Shown here one piece after another: positions 49,603-62,442 of a stretch of 64,000 nt of DNA. The translations under genes were made by a program, and so were the position numbers. Location: contig CM046309.1 in the NCBI GenBank assembly GCA_025267735.1, positions 28,714,702-28,778,701 on the forward strand, given 5' to 3'. Origin of the DNA: Mactra quadrangularis (taxonomy: Eukaryota; Mollusca; Bivalvia; Venerida; Mactridae). The notes beneath the pieces are model-generated. The model did not search any database, had not been told where the DNA came from, and worked only from the letters and a program-made list of their open reading frames with translations. Every line of letters starts with the position of its first letter. Position 1 is the stretch's first letter.

Positions 49603-52600
49603 CTGAAATAATTAAAACGTCATTGATTATATGTGATAACACTAAGACTAATCACTAAGTAAATCTCAACATGTTTACGAGAGAAAAAAATACTTGGTTA
49701 AACATATCTGTCATATTAACGACAAGTTCAGAGTGTGCTAAGTCATTTAGTCCGTAAGGGAAATTGGTTTCAATGTGCATTAACTAATTCAATAGAGGCT
49801 GCTCAAAGTCATTGTACTATATATAAATATATATATCTCAAAGGAAGCTGAATGGCTGTTCATAAGTTAGGCGTTCATATTGCATCAGCAATGTATTAGT
49901 TAAGCATTATATTCATGTACAATTTGTGTATTTAAGTTGGCACAATCATTTAGTCTTTCGTTTCTCTATGCAAAAATAAAACATTTTGAAAATGTCAACT
50001 CTAAATGATGATTGACTCCCATTCAACAGTGTATGAATGACTGGCATTTTAAAAGCAAGTACATGTAAATACATTGATACAAGTAATACAGATGTAAACA
50101 TCATTACATTATTTCATCAATCAAGTAGCAATAACATTCCTAGTTAAATATGTAGAAATGCCGTACTTCTGTTAGAAATGATTTGTTCAAAGCTTATTTT
50201 TCTGAGGAAAATTTTACATAATATATTTTTTTTAGTTTTTAACGATGTCTCATCCAACAATAAGCACAGAAAATTAAAATAATCTATCTATATAAAAATA
50301 CCAAAAGCCATAAGTTTCATACATTTTGTCCTATCCGATGATAGTTTTTGTTTTTGATTTTCCTTATCGAAAACTCCATCATCGTCATCATTTATGTAAG
50401 CGTCACCAACACTTCGATTGCCAAATTCATTTTTATCACTTTCATCACTATTACCTTCATTGTCAATTTTATCATCATCGTTGTCATGTTCATTTGAGTT
50501 ATCAACTTCATGTTGATTTACTGATTGATCAGGCTTTTTACCAAACTTGGCTTGCCCATCTTTACTATTATCAGCAATGTTCTTGGTCACTTGATCATTA
50601 CTTCTAACTCCCTTTTCACTATTAGGTCTTCCAATAGTATTAGCATCTCCAACTTCCTGAGAACTACTTTTCTTGTCTAGATATTTCTACAATGAAACAT
50701 TTGGGTATGTCTTTATACAGTTTATAATTTTATACATAGGGTATTAATTCTCCGCAAAGGAATATATGCTTGTACTTATATACCTTTCTTTATGGCAACT
50801 TGATTTTTTGCATCATCATAAGTGTTGGGGACGTACGTCATTTTTATGAGAGAGTTGCACATGCATCTGGACATAAGCATACTGACTCCTCAAGACGCAC
50901 ATCTATTACAAGACTATTACAGACATTTTCCCTGTTTTCTAGTACCCTTGATAAATTTTTTTAAATCTATGGTCCTAAATTACGCATTATTTCAGTGCAT
51001 ATCACTAAAAAACAGTTTTTGCATGAAGTCCAATTAGCCAATAAAATGTTGTCATCAACTATTGACAATTCAAGTATATAAACTATCTTTATCATGATCA
51101 TTATTGGATTTCATTGCAAAAGAAAAGTGACAATTGACATAAGTAAGAACATTATTTTGATGTTGATAAGAGTAAAGAAAATCTACCTGTATAATATCAC
51201 CAGAAGAAGCATAGTCTGTAAGAAAGCTAACAGGGTTATATTCATCTTGATTGTTCTCCATGTGTTCTATATGATCTGTATCAACGTCCTTTTGCATTAA
51301 TGGATTATATGCAGGTGCTTCAAAACATTCATATCTTCTTTCACCTGAACAAAACAACAGAAAACATTTGAAACGATTTCATTTGATATTTTTAAATGTA
51401 CAATGTACATGTATTCTTGAATCATAAGGTCGATAAAAACAATCATGTCCCACAACTCTACAAAAGTCTGCAGCATGGCAATGCTAAATTTAGTTTCAAT
51501 TGTTAAGTTTAAGAATGTCTATGACGACCATAGTGGTATGAACAATACAAGTAGTTCAACAAAAGACTTATTCCTAATGAATACAAAAAGGAGCTAACAT
51601 ATACACCAAAAACAGTTCAACAACAGTCTGCAGTATGACAAAGCTAAAGTGGCTATTTTCGGATGTAAATGACTAGCCGCTGTAAGGAATGGCATTTCTA
51701 TTGGACAATATAATGATAATAATATGTCTGATGTGCAAGTTGTTGCGTGGTGGCTAATAATGAGAGAATGTTGGATGATGAATATTTACTATAATGTATA
51801 TTTAATCATTCACATGTACTCACCAATACGTGAACAGCAATCAGGTTTCATTTGAATCATCCAATCATGTGTTTCTTCAGCTATTGGTATATCAGGATTA
51901 ACATCACTACCACAATAATCATCTATAAAATTTCTACGCATATCACCAAAACATTCTGAACGTTCCGGACGATCAATCTGTGAATAAAAACAATCATTGT
52001 TTCGCTTAAAATGTGTCAATGTTTCTATTTTATTCCATTTTTATTACACTATTCATTGCAATTTTTCAGAAATCATCAATTTAAAGAGTTTTATTTCTTT
52101 ATAGCGTTTTTCATAAATGATGTGCAATTGTTCGGTATTTTTTTGATATCTGTTGCATGAACGTGTCTCAAATCATATGCCATACAATTAATTTGAGATA
52201 AGTAATACTATCAATATTAAAAACTGGATTTCACAAACGAATAAACTTGCATTTTCCATTTTTGGTCCAACATTTTGCACACCATTAAAGTAACTCAAGA
52301 ATTTAATAGAAATCTACTGGTTTCATGTTATATTTGTTCAGTTTTATCAATACAAAACACACTAACCAGGTTACAACAAGCAGAAATATCTTGATGACGA
52401 AGTTGAACAGCAATTTCTAATCTTTCTAGTTCAAATATATTAAGATTGGAAATTCTTCTTCTAGACTTGAAATATGGATTCTTTATGACGTCATCATAGC
52501 TATTTGTTTTAACTGTATCACAGAGTAGGTCTAGTTTTTCATCTAATGTTAAAGACTGCAGTGTCATCTGGAAACAGAAAATGGTCATGATACGATGGTA

Positions 52601-55600
52601 ACATAGTCAATAAAAACAATTCTGCTTAGAGTGGTTCAAATTAACGCTTATGTTCGGTTTTTAAAGGCTGCTTCCGTTATCATGTTCAGTCAACTTTACA
52701 ATATTGTACTACAAAAATTTGATAATTAGAATTAATTTCAATAAGGTATATCAATAACACCCATGCAGAGTGGCACCATCACATGAAAAGTGTTGCGCAA
52801 TGAAATTAGCAATAGCCCATGGAGAGGGTCGTACATGCAATCTTTAGATTTGTTCACGTGTCTTGCCACTGGATGCTGCTCCTTATAATCGGTAAAGCAC
52901 ACATATTCAAAATAAAAATGGTGATACTTAGGACAATGGTTTTACCAAATCAGTTTCTACTTAATTAACAGATGATGGCATTTATGTGGGTTCACTGACA
53001 TCGGAATCTACATACCAAATTCTCAAATCATTATCATATTGCTTATAACGAATAAGAAATAAGTTGCAACTGCAAATGGTCACAGACCTGCATGACAGAA
53101 TATTAAACCAGCAGTTATTTGGACGTAGAAACAGTTTTGTGCAGAAAAACAATATGTGTGGTCATTCTTATGCTATTACTAAAATGAATCGCTGGAATGG
53201 AACCACAGAATGCACTTGCAGTGATGCATTACCTGTTTCTTTGGTGACACTGTGGTTGATACCTCAGGTTCAATAACTGTTCCAGCTGAAAAAGTATTGA
53301 AATATGTTATTCAGAACATGGCGAATTTCGATTGAGTTAATGTTATAGAATGATCGAGATGTTTCTATTTAGATTTGTTATCAAACTTATAAGTGTTTTA
53401 ATGTGTCCATCCTTAAGATATTAGTATTGTTAATTATGTCCATAGCACTTCAGTAAACATACAACGCATATTGCATTGCACATTTTTCATGTCAAATTAA
53501 AATATCAGTATATGCTAATAATTAATGCCAGAATTAAGATTACAATTGACGCCTACAATTCCGTATGTTCATTTTTGCTGAATAATGTCAGATTTTAGGG
53601 TGTTTTAATATAAATAGGTTATTGCGTGAAATACCTACTTATATGTCATATTAAGGAGAATCATACTGCGGGTGATGGACGTGATAAAATAGTATAATAC
53701 TCAACTCTACATTAATCGATCTGGGAACAATATCTGTACTTTGTCATATACACGATTTTTATGATAGTAGATACTTACGTTTAGGACATATTGTCTTGGC
53801 AAGTGGTCCGTTATGAACACTTTCATCATCTATGAAATATGTTAAATTGGAATGAACACGAACTCTGAAAAAGAACCAAGAGGCATACATTTGAATAGAT
53901 ATTAGAAATAAGCTCAGAGTAAAATCAGCCTTCTTAAAACTTTGTCAATCCCTAATTCCTATTCGGCTTTATAGCACGTAAATGTTTGATGATATCATAA
54001 CGATTAGTTTCATAAAAATAATGATTAATTAACAAAAACATCTAGACTGTTAGAAAATTCTTCGCTCAAATGAAAGTATTAGACCTCACATCTCAAACAT
54101 TTTATATTGTAGGTCAACTTATCAGCTGAAACAGACCAGAAACGAACGCAAAATTTATATAAGCTATAAAACATGGTATGTTATTAGGTTTAAGATTTGG
54201 TTTAGTGTTTCTCACCTAAAATGAACACATCCACAAGCTGGTGCTTGCCATACAAAATGTGCTCTACCCATTGGTTTCTTCTGCTGTGTTGTAACAACAC
54301 TAGGACAGCTTTCAGGTGAATACAGGAGATCAGATTCTAGGATCCATTTTCCAGCACCACAATTACCGTCAACTTCATCAATCACTACTGTAGCATCATT
54401 AAATTTTAACCCTCGAACATTTGTCTGTACGCGAACTGAATAAGATAAAAAACATGAATCACTATGTAGTTGTTTTTCTCAACTGTCAAACCATGAATAG
54501 TTTCACGGTCAATTCATACGTTAAAATTATCACAGTATTACATTCATGACTTTAAAAAAATGGGTATTATGATTGAGTACAGCTGCTTATGTCGTATGAC
54601 AGGCTTATAGTTTAGAAATTTCAGTAACAAAGAGGCCAAGAGTATAAAATAAAGCATTCAGTTACCGTGAAATTATTCAAGTTTGGACAGTTGAGAACAA
54701 ACGTACTATACTAAATAATAATAATAATAATAATATCTATTTGGCATAGTGTACACATAGCATAATTACAATAACATATATCACAGTATGTTACAAGTAA
54801 TAAGCTATGACAGGCACACCAACACCAGGGATAGCACAAAAAAGGGCAAGCCCTTATTTCCATTGTGGTTCCTACTAGTAAATGATCATTAGCGTATAAG
54901 TCTGTTTACATTCCATCACATCAGCTAGGTTTGAGCTCAGTAAATATATCAAATCGAGATTGCCTTTTCCCCAAGTCCATAAAATAACATACATGTATTT
55001 ATAAATTGCCAGACTACAAAGCTGTTTCCCGGTGGACTCCAGTTGGAAATTCAAGCGAGACCGTCGTATCGCAAAACTTGTTAGTATATTGGTGGCTGAT
55101 GCAGCTGCAAGACTAGAAAGGCTGAGGAGATGCATGAAACAAAGACAGACTGGAGGTACAAGCACATTGTTGTCTGAAGGCGACAAATATGTTGTCCACA
55201 AATTATCAAACTTTACTATAAATAGGTTGTCTAAGACAGTGTATATCATGAAATAATTTTAAAAGAGTTTAATTTCTTCTGAAGATCTTTTGTAAAGTTT
55301 GCTCCCGAGACAGATCTTAACTTGAGAAATAATGTAAAATAGGACGCAGGATTAAAACGTCAGAAGTTGTATGCATGCCTCTGTAGTAGAACAACTCGCG
55401 TTGCTGATTTGCGCTTGCTAAAGTTAGTCTCCTTGATACGTCATTTGTGGTATAGAACGGATTAACCAACCAATTTTAACAGCTGGATTAACATAAATGC
55501 CATTGTTCTACCAAAACAGTTCACTTTGAAATCAGCTTTTAATGTGCTTTTAGGAAAGAAATCAGGTACAGTATACGTGAACAAGCCGTGGTAGATGAAG

Positions 55601-58600
55601 TTGATAAAATATAAATGAATCATTTGAATAGAACATACAAAAACTAGTTGAAACATGACCAATTTATCAAATTGTCAGTGGTATATTTAGTCAGTTAAAG
55701 ATTTATACACCTTACGTAGATTTATATTATTCATAAATTACTCAAACTTGTTCATTAATTGTTAAGAAAATTTCAAACAAAAAGAACTTAAAAGGCTTTT
55801 ATTCAGAATCCAGTCTTTAAGTTATGTAAAGCAACTACACAAATTAACATTGTGTTAATAAAAGTAATTTGATCATCTGGTAACAAGAATAAACAGAAAA
55901 CAGATTTCGACGGCTGAGCACATTTCTGTCCAACTGAACAGTACAAGTGTCTGTTTATTAACATACCCATGAGCCCATACTAATCGTTAATCCAACATTG
56001 TTAGAAAGAAAGAAAGTTAAACTTACATCTATAGACTTCATTTGGTGTGTAGCCCTTCAGCGCACTTCGTAGTTCCAATCTAAATATCGGTCTGTTAAGA
56101 GGCTTATGGAAGTTCTCAGAACGTGCAAATCCATCTGGTAGACCCCTATGGCGTGGACACTCTGGGTCACGGTGTGACCCGTGAACTCCTGCAATAAAAC
56201 AAAATGATATCTAGATTGACTTCGACCATAAATACAAACATATGTCTGATACTTCACATTCAAACACATAGAGGCAGTGACACAAGTCAGCTGATAGAGA
56301 ATCAAGTATCTGTAAAGTTAGGATAGGTAGGGAAGTTTGTAGCGCGCCGGGATTTCGAATCGAATGTCCCCAGGGGGAGGTTGTACGGGTTCGAATCCCA
56401 CCAAGGGAGGTTATACTATTCCTTGAAAAATTGACAATAAGTCATTTTCCTCCATTAATAAGGTGCATAGAGAAGTTTCCGGTCTTGTGGAAGAGTAGGA
56501 GAGTACTAGTTATAGACAAGGTTCCAAGAATGCTAAATCATGTGCGCTTGACGCATTTGTATAATTCGCTTTTACACTCATGTGTGCAATGTTTAAAGCA
56601 TATTCTATAACAAGTAGCTCTTATATTAAATTGTACATTTTAATGTAGTCGAAAAAAATCCCGCCTTTTGTAGCAAGCGAATAAATAATATATATTCTTG
56701 TTATCTGAATGCTGATACATGTACGTGGTATTTGACATTGGATACGGAAATAGCCGAATGACTAACATAGAGAATTAAGTATTCAAACTTTGAGTGTACC
56801 TGTGTGACACATTGTTATATTCACGAGTGAAGAAATTAAAATCTGAATTTGCACTCAATAGGGGACACGATTGAACTATAAAGGTCATTGACTATGATCC
56901 CCTTTGACACGCCCCCATTGAACTGCAAGGTCAATGACGACCCCCCTGTACTTAAATGCTAGGTTTAATCTTTTAAATTTAATCTCCAAAAATGTATCAA
57001 TCAAATTGCTTGTTTGAACTGAATATCAGATACTTTTCAGATTCGAATATTTATTTCATGAAAAATACAGCCTAACTTCCACACGACGGTTTAAAATTAT
57101 TTAGTTGTTATTTCTTAAATACAATGTATATTTATTTCATTCGCATGTTCATACGCATATGTATAGTATTTGTATTTTGTATAATATTTTTTTTTCTGCT
57201 ATCATTTTATGTTTGCAGAAGTTCAAACTCCCCGCAGTGAGTATTTTTCCTGAGAAGCAAAGCGTGACGTAACCGCCGTGAGAAGATTGGCAGAAATTTT
57301 CAGGAAAATTCTTTGCACTCTTTCACATATGCTAATGATTACAAATATGCTGAAATATAAAAAAAATCTACATTTGATGGAAACATGATTTAGAAAATAG
57401 TCATTCATGTATTGATTAAAATAAATTAAAAGACAAATACAATTTAATGCACATCGTAGTTACAACTTTACTAAACTCACAATTTAAACGTATTACATAT
57501 TAATTCTAATTGAATTTCGGTCGGCCATTAATTTATTATTTCGTCACTATCAACTATGTCAGAGAGACATAGACTTTTACAATAATCACAGAGACATTAA
57601 CAATAATCTTTACATTGTTGTCATTTGAATGTAAGGACAATAGAATAATAAATTTTGAAATTGTTGTCATTGAATTTATTGGCCATAAATTTATATCCTT
57701 TCAAGTCAGCTGCTATACAAAATTTATTTCATGTCAGATAATTTTAACATATATTTTATTCATTTTATAGTCTCTTATAAACTAAGTTCTGTGTAAGATT
57801 GAGTGAGCTTATGTACTTTTTGTCAGGAAGTTTGTTTATTACATATTTTATGTCTTATAATAGATCTTAATGTTGTATATGCATTATTATTATATTCTCA
57901 TGTACCATGTATTTTTGATGTGAAATAATAAAGTTCTGTTCTGTTCTGTTCTGCATGTTTGAATACAATCATTTCTCGACATGAGAGGTTACACAGATTA
58001 CAGGTTACGCACCTAGTATATGAGAGAATGCGATAATCTAGATCTAAGTACACAAGTTAAGTAGATATAAAATAAATAAGTTACAAAGTTAATCTACTAT
58101 CTACCTTTGTTTCTTAAGTATAAAGCCTAAATAATCATTACAAAGATAAATGAGTCAATTTAAATTCTATTTATGTGATATTGAGATCAATCAGTTGTGA
58201 CACTTAAGTACATCTAATTTGAACAAGGCAACAATACAAAGATAAAGAAATTAACTATGGACCCTTCTTCCAAGTATACGACAACAATCAAAAATGGTTA
58301 CGACTGGTCACCACTGTCTTAAGATACCGAAATCGTAGTCAGGCGTGGCGTATTGTCAAACCGCTTTCTTTAATATAAATAAATTATCAAGTTATGTTTT
58401 TTACATAACGATTGACTATCTCTGGCTACAATTCTGCCATTTTAATAGTCGTATTCAATCATGAAGCGGGTGTGGCCGAGGTGATCGGTAAACATTGCAT
58501 AGCAAGGGTTCGAATCTCATCAAAACGTATCCCATTGTTTGCTTGAGCCAGAAACTTTATCCTACTAGCTCAATACCGGGGGACCGAGAAGCGAACTCGA

Positions 58601-58991
58601 AAGCAGTTAGTCTAAGTTGTAACTTGTGAGAACTTGTTTCACAAGTGAGCTAAAATATAAATTAGTATGAACTAAACTCAATCGTGGACCATTGATGTGT
58701 TAGTATGACAGGGTCCTTACAAAGTGTCCATTCATAAAACTACTCAATTTCATGAAACGGTTGATGCAGTATCATTATACATGTAAACATAGCTCACATA
58801 CTTAATTATTTATATTCGTATCTGATCAACTAATAAGTACCATTTATGCACACACGTGTTCAGAAAAAAACACACAAATGTTTATAATTTAGAAATACAT
58901 GTTAATTAAAAACATATTGATAAAAACAAATAAAGTACTCACCTCCCAAATACGCTAGGATGACAGAAAATAGAATGAAAACTTTTATCAT
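49195..58991 (-). CDS. Secreted Reeler-like protein with ECM1/albumin-like CC motifs (11 exons, 590 aa form)
   Basis: Exons assembled by eye, 5' to 3': 58991-58943, 56188-56027, 54435-54216, 53864-53779, 53285-53233, 52567-52367, 51977-51824, 51344-51187, 50686-50323, 49602-49407, 49324-49195. Every junction has AG/GT borders and phases agree, giving one continuous frame. Order of parts: signal peptide (1-16), Reeler-like domain (about 20-172), short Thr/Val linker, a Cys-rich region with CC-X10-C (254-266) and CC-X9-C (304-315), an acidic Asn/Asp-rich stretch in exon 9, then CC at 495-496 and CC-X11-C (541-554). Reeler domains occur in spondins and secreted defence proteins; CC-X(7-10)-C is the repeated motif of ECM1 and serum albumins. 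An extracellular role is inferred; the exact family is not named. Weakest points: the exon 9 donor (gtatga) and the 3' end. Confidence 0.78.
50323..50686 (-). CDS. Exon 9: acidic, Asn/Asp-rich low-complexity stretch
   Basis: Starts KYLDKKSSSQEVGD and contains HDNDDDKIDNEGNSDESDK and YINDDDDGVFDKENQ. No cysteine until the very end. Acceptor attgtag. The donor chosen is aaaat|gtatga, which keeps phase with exon 10. If it is not used the frame runs to a stop at 50288. The acidic stretch would bind cations or act as a flexible spacer (inference). Confidence 0.68.
51187..52567 (-). CDS. Exons 6-8: Cys-rich region with two CC-X(9-10)-C motifs
   Basis: Exons 52567-52367, 51977-51824 and 51344-51187. 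Exon 6 is helical in character (LTLDEKLDLLC, LNIFELERLEIAVQLRHQ) and ends ACCNL. Exon 7 opens IDRPERSECFGDMRRNF and ends DCCSRI. Exon 8 opens GERRYECFEAPAYN. The repeated pattern CC, about ten residues with an Arg/Glu pair, then CF, is that of ECM1 and albumin double loops. In both cases the motif is split by an intron just after the CC. A short linker exon (53285-53233) lies before it. Confidence 0.7.
53779..56188 (-). CDS. Exons 2-4: Reeler-like domain
   Basis: Exons 56188-56027, 54435-54216 and 53864-53779. Landmarks: DPECPRHRG, YTPNEVYRFRVQTN, CGAGKWILES, ESCPSVVTT, AHFVWQAPACGCVHFRVRV, LTYFIDDES and LAKTICPK. The order CP..VT, then W.AP..GCV.FR, then YF.D, then a final Cys is that of Reeler domains in spondin-type proteins. 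Cysteines lie at the expected ends. The domain is usually about 130-150 residues, as here. Confidence 0.72.
55250..56026. other. Intron 2, left part without repeats recognised
   Basis: AT-rich intron. Frames on either strand lack motifs. Confidence 0.35.
56333..56565 (+). repeat. tRNA-derived SINE, family A, copy 4 (decayed, in intron 1)
   Basis: Starts within the tRNA-like head (gtagcgcgccgggatttcga), B-box cgggttcgaatcccac, body cattttcctccatta and gagaagtttccggtcttgtg, tail tgtgcgcttgacgc. The first bases of the head are missing and several small deletions are present. Antisense to the host gene. Confidence 0.8.
56566..57695. other. Intron 1, no recognised feature
   Basis: AT-rich. A C-rich patch at 56898-56950 (cacgcccccattgaactgca, gacccccctgt) stands out without explanation. 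Confidence 0.3.
57696..57955 (+). repeat. Possible LINE 3' end with (ttctg)n tail, in intron 1
   Basis: An AT-rich stretch ends aataataaagttctgttctg plus further ttctg units. Short tandem tails of this kind end CR1/L2-like LINEs. A similar ending (aataaaggcttgttctgttc) occurs at 34670 and 36640. No coding part is seen. Confidence 0.4.
58466..58535 (+). repeat. tRNA-like (Leu/Ser-type) SINE head in intron 1
   Basis: gcgggtgtggccgaggtgat (A-box-like) and agcaagggttcgaatctcatc (B-box-like). Relative of 42865. No full cloverleaf can be folded by eye. Confidence 0.45.
58943..58991 (-). CDS. Exon 1: start codon and signal peptide
   Basis: ATG at 58991-58989, then IKVFILFSVILAYLG: a basic residue followed by a hydrophobic run, a typical secretion signal. 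The donor is ggag|gtgagt. The exon ends after one base of a codon. It is the first ATG downstream of the TATA box in this frame. Confidence 0.82.
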
Positions 58992-59230
58992 AATAATATT
59001 GAAGGCTTCAAGTATAGAACTTTAACCTCCACGAAATACCACGAGTACTGAACACGTGGCTGCCAAAAATCTAACTTGTCAATTAAAACAACTACCCTAC
59101 GGTATCTTAAAAGATTTCTAAAATCCGATTTCAAATTTGTTAATTTTAAGTGAAAGTTTTACAAGAGCGTCAGCTGTGTATGCTTAAATGCCAAAGACAG
59201 ACTGTGAATTTTATTCAGAATGCGGTTGTT

Positions 59231-59240
59231 ATTTATAGGG
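59231..59240 (-). promoter_or_regulatory. TATA box of the Reeler-like gene
   Basis: On the minus strand ccctataaat lies 240 bases upstream of the start codon. A start site about 30 bases on would fall near 59205, giving a 5' UTR of some 210 bases without need of another exon. Confidence 0.5.
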
Positions 59241-60229
59241 GTTTAACCTAGTTCGCATGCTTCACTCATGTTTATCACAAATGGCTAGTGAACCTATTTT
59301 TAACATGACTCGTATACATGTATATCTAAACGGTACGCAAATGAACCGGGGTGGCGGCAAAATTTAAATATGAAATTAATTATTCAAACACATTTTGGCT
59401 ATACTGATTTAACTATATGTTTATCAAAATGATTTTTTCCAATCTTTAATGTTTAATATTGTTTATTTAATCATTTTTAGGCAAGTTTGTGAATTATATG
59501 TAGAAAATAGTATATAAATTATAAATACGTTTTAAACATGTTTCGTTTTACGTCTTTAATTTAACCATGAGTGTAGGGTATTAGACAAAATGAGTGTAAC
59601 TCGGTCAACATGAGTGAAAGGTGCACTGCAATCAAACATGTTTCATGCGTTAAAAATGGCACAAGGCTTACATGTCTGTGTATGTGTTTTTTTTTATCAA
59701 ACTTAAAGATTATCGAAATTTTGGTTAAATGAGAACAAACTTCAGCAGTATATTTTATTATTATTATTAGGCCTACTTTAGGAAACCGGTCTACATAAAT
59801 AATGTCTTGGAAAATACTCAAACCACTGGATGATTGCAGCTTTAGAATGTAAACAATTCAAACATAAACAAGAACGACCCCTTTCAAACTGATGTTGTGC
59901 AGTGAAACATTTAAATCATGAAACGGTTCATTGTTCAGCAGTGTAAATATTTATTTTAAAAGGGAAGTAACTCCGAATTTTAGTGACTTACTTAATACTA
60001 TTCACGGCTATAGTAGTTATCTCGCTTGTATACTGCTAGCCGTCATTGGCCTCGCGATGGGTATTGTCTGTTGGTGAAACGTCGAAACCTTTAAAACTTT
60101 TAGATTGATTCAAGAAACGACTTTTATATAATTTTATGAACGAGAGTAATTCTTCTAAACAAAGTCAAAGTTGATATTTGTCAGAATTTGTCAGAACTGT
60201 GAAGTTCAAGCTGGTATCTTAAAATCCTG
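59241..60229. other. No gene recognised
   Basis: Upstream flank of the Reeler-like gene. Simple (tta)n near 59757. Nothing else supported. Confidence 0.3.
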
Positions 60230-60665
60230 CAGAGTTATGCCCAGAGACATAGATAACATGTGTATCTAATTCCCTGGTTATGCCCCAGACAAAAAATAAG
60301 TATAAAAAATACAAAGAACAATAACTCAAAAATTATGCAAAACAAAGTTATGATTCTAGAGCACTCCACCTTCCTTCAATGTGATCTATTCAGTAATGAA
60401 GTTTTAAGTAGATATCTCCAGTATATTTAGTTTTGCCCTGGGCTAGCAAAAAGTATGAAACTTACAAAGAACAAGAACTAAAATAATGGACAAGGCAAAG
60501 TTTTTATGCACTGCACTTCTCTACCTACAAAGTTTCACATCAGAGTTATGTCCCAGACAAAGTTAAAAGTGTAAAAAATACTACTTCTTAATGAAATCAA
60601 TCTACTTACAAAGTTTCATCTTGATACCTCTTGAAGATTCAGAGTTATGCCCCCGACAAGAAATG
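60230..60665 (+). repeat. Degenerate repeat with recurring gagttatgcccc(a)gac
   Basis: cagagttatgcccagaga, ggttatgccccagacaaaa, gttttgccctgggctagc, gagttatgtcccagacaaag and gagttatgcccccgacaaga follow one another at about 60234, 60277, 60431, 60545 and 60643. The phrase acttacaaag(tttc/aac) lies between them. An old tandem or dispersed repeat of unknown type. Confidence 0.55.
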
Positions 60666-60686
60666 GGACACAGACACCACAGTGAG

Positions 60687-60958
60687 TATGGCTCGTTTAG
60701 GATAACTTGAGACCAATGACTCGATTTGTTTACATATTTTCGGCTTGGGTATTACATAAAATAGGGAGGTCAGCTGATTTTGTGTAATGAAAGTATTAAC
60801 CATATCTTAAATGTGTGGAACGTGTGTTCTCGTACTAAATTTGATACATCAAAATCACACTGATATTATTCGATAATTACTTGCACTGTACATAGATCCA
60901 CCTGTGTATAAAAATGGTGTCATTGTATTTTGTCTCAAGTTATCCTAAACGAGCTATA
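60687..60958. mobile_element. MITE with 27-bp inverted termini (272 bp)
   Basis: The left end tatggctcgtttaggataac and the following ttgagac are mirrored at the right end (gtctcaagtt then atcctaaacgagctata), with one mismatch over 27 bases. TA at each extreme suggests a TA target duplication. The gap between the Reeler-like gene and PSMA1 contains it. Confidence 0.85.
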
Positions 60959-62442
60959 ACACCTTATGTTTCCTGACTGTGTCAGGCAACACATAACTGT
61001 ATAATGATAACAACAGATAAAGAAATAAAAAACAGATAAAGAAATAAAAAACAATCAATTTAAATGCATCAAAATTATTTTTATTTGATAGCAACATGAG
61101 AAAATGTATAATCACAAAATAAATGAATGTGAATAGTTCAATGACAATGACATAGTTTGTAAAAATTGACCTGAGACAGATTAATACACTATTACACTAT
61201 TAATATCGTATAGACTTCAGTAAACTACAGTTACTACTAACTGATTTCATGTATATTAATAGTATTGAAGTAGTATTCATGTCTCAGGTAAATTTGTACA
61301 AGCTATAACAGACAGATATAATAATTATACATTGTCTCTAAGACCTCATATATGTAGCTTTTACATTTGAAATTTTATTGTTGCAATTAAGTATATCATT
61401 ACATACATAGTTTGATAAATTCAAGGTAGCACGTAATATTAGCACTTAATCTTGACATAAAATACAAAGGTTTACATAAACAGAAACAATATGTTCATCT
61501 TTGATGATGGTAAAATATAAAAAATCCATATCAGTCAAAGATGGTCAGCAATGTCCCAATCAACCTAGGAAACTTCATCCATCTTTAATGGATCGAGGCA
61601 GCATGTTCATCTTGAAGGTCATAAAAATAGTATAATAGAGGCATGTTTCAAATTCACTGCAATTCAAGAGTGCAGAATTACTGCAATTCTTAAATAAATC
61701 ACAGTATAAAACCATGGAGCTGTATTTTATGTAAAACCGTTATTTATGTATAAAGCATTATTCAAAGTTAGAAACAAATATATTTAGAGTATTATACAAC
61801 TAACAAAAAATATGGAAATGGAGCATGTTGACTAAACAATATGTTTCAACAGTACATTCCATGGCATTACAACTCATGAAAATATATTTTGACAAAATAG
61901 TTGACAAAAAATATTAGTCTTTATTTTAACCTATATATTTGACTTGTAAGAAAAATGATTGATGAAACAAAATCACTTGCAGTTTCTTGATACCAATGTC
62001 ATACATGTACACTTTAAAAGTACAAAATGTTGAACTAGCTGTATTTTATCATACTTAACACTTAATATAATCATGAGAAAATTGAGTAATAGAGCATTTT
62101 GGAAACGAAACTTAAAATGCAAGATTATTAAAACCATTAACTTTTATCATATTTTGTTCACATTGACCTAAGACAAAGAAGATACAATTTCAAAGTATTA
62201 TTTTGCTTTCGTGAAGTCAGCCACTGAGGCATGTAGTGTACAAATCCATCTTGGGTCAAAATGATCAAGCTGACAGAGCATGTTATATTATAAATCTATC
62301 TCAGGTCAACATGGACAAGCTACAATATATACCAGTATAGTCTCAGTTCATTAACAAAAACATAAGAGATAGTAGAACTCAGATGTATGGTAGAACACTA
62401 AAATGTCAGATGTTTATGATATAATTTATAGATGTTAATATT
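60959..62442 (-). other. Probable 3' UTR of PSMA1 and intergenic flank
   Basis: No other gene. Several AATAAA signals on the minus strand are possible; the outermost is 61085-61080. The words gacctgagacaga, tctcaggt(a/c)aa and gacctaagacaaag recur (61163, 61282, 62163, 62300), perhaps from a decayed internal repeat. Confidence 0.35.

Noticed and set aside
50326..50607. 93-codon plus-strand His/Tyr/Phe-rich frame
   Set aside because: Antisense shadow of the acidic exon 9 of the Reeler-like gene (gat/aat codons read backwards).
55032..55256. 74-codon plus-strand frame with an Arg/Lys-rich start
   Set aside because: Lies in an intron of the Reeler-like gene on the opposite strand; no motif recognised and no flanking signals.
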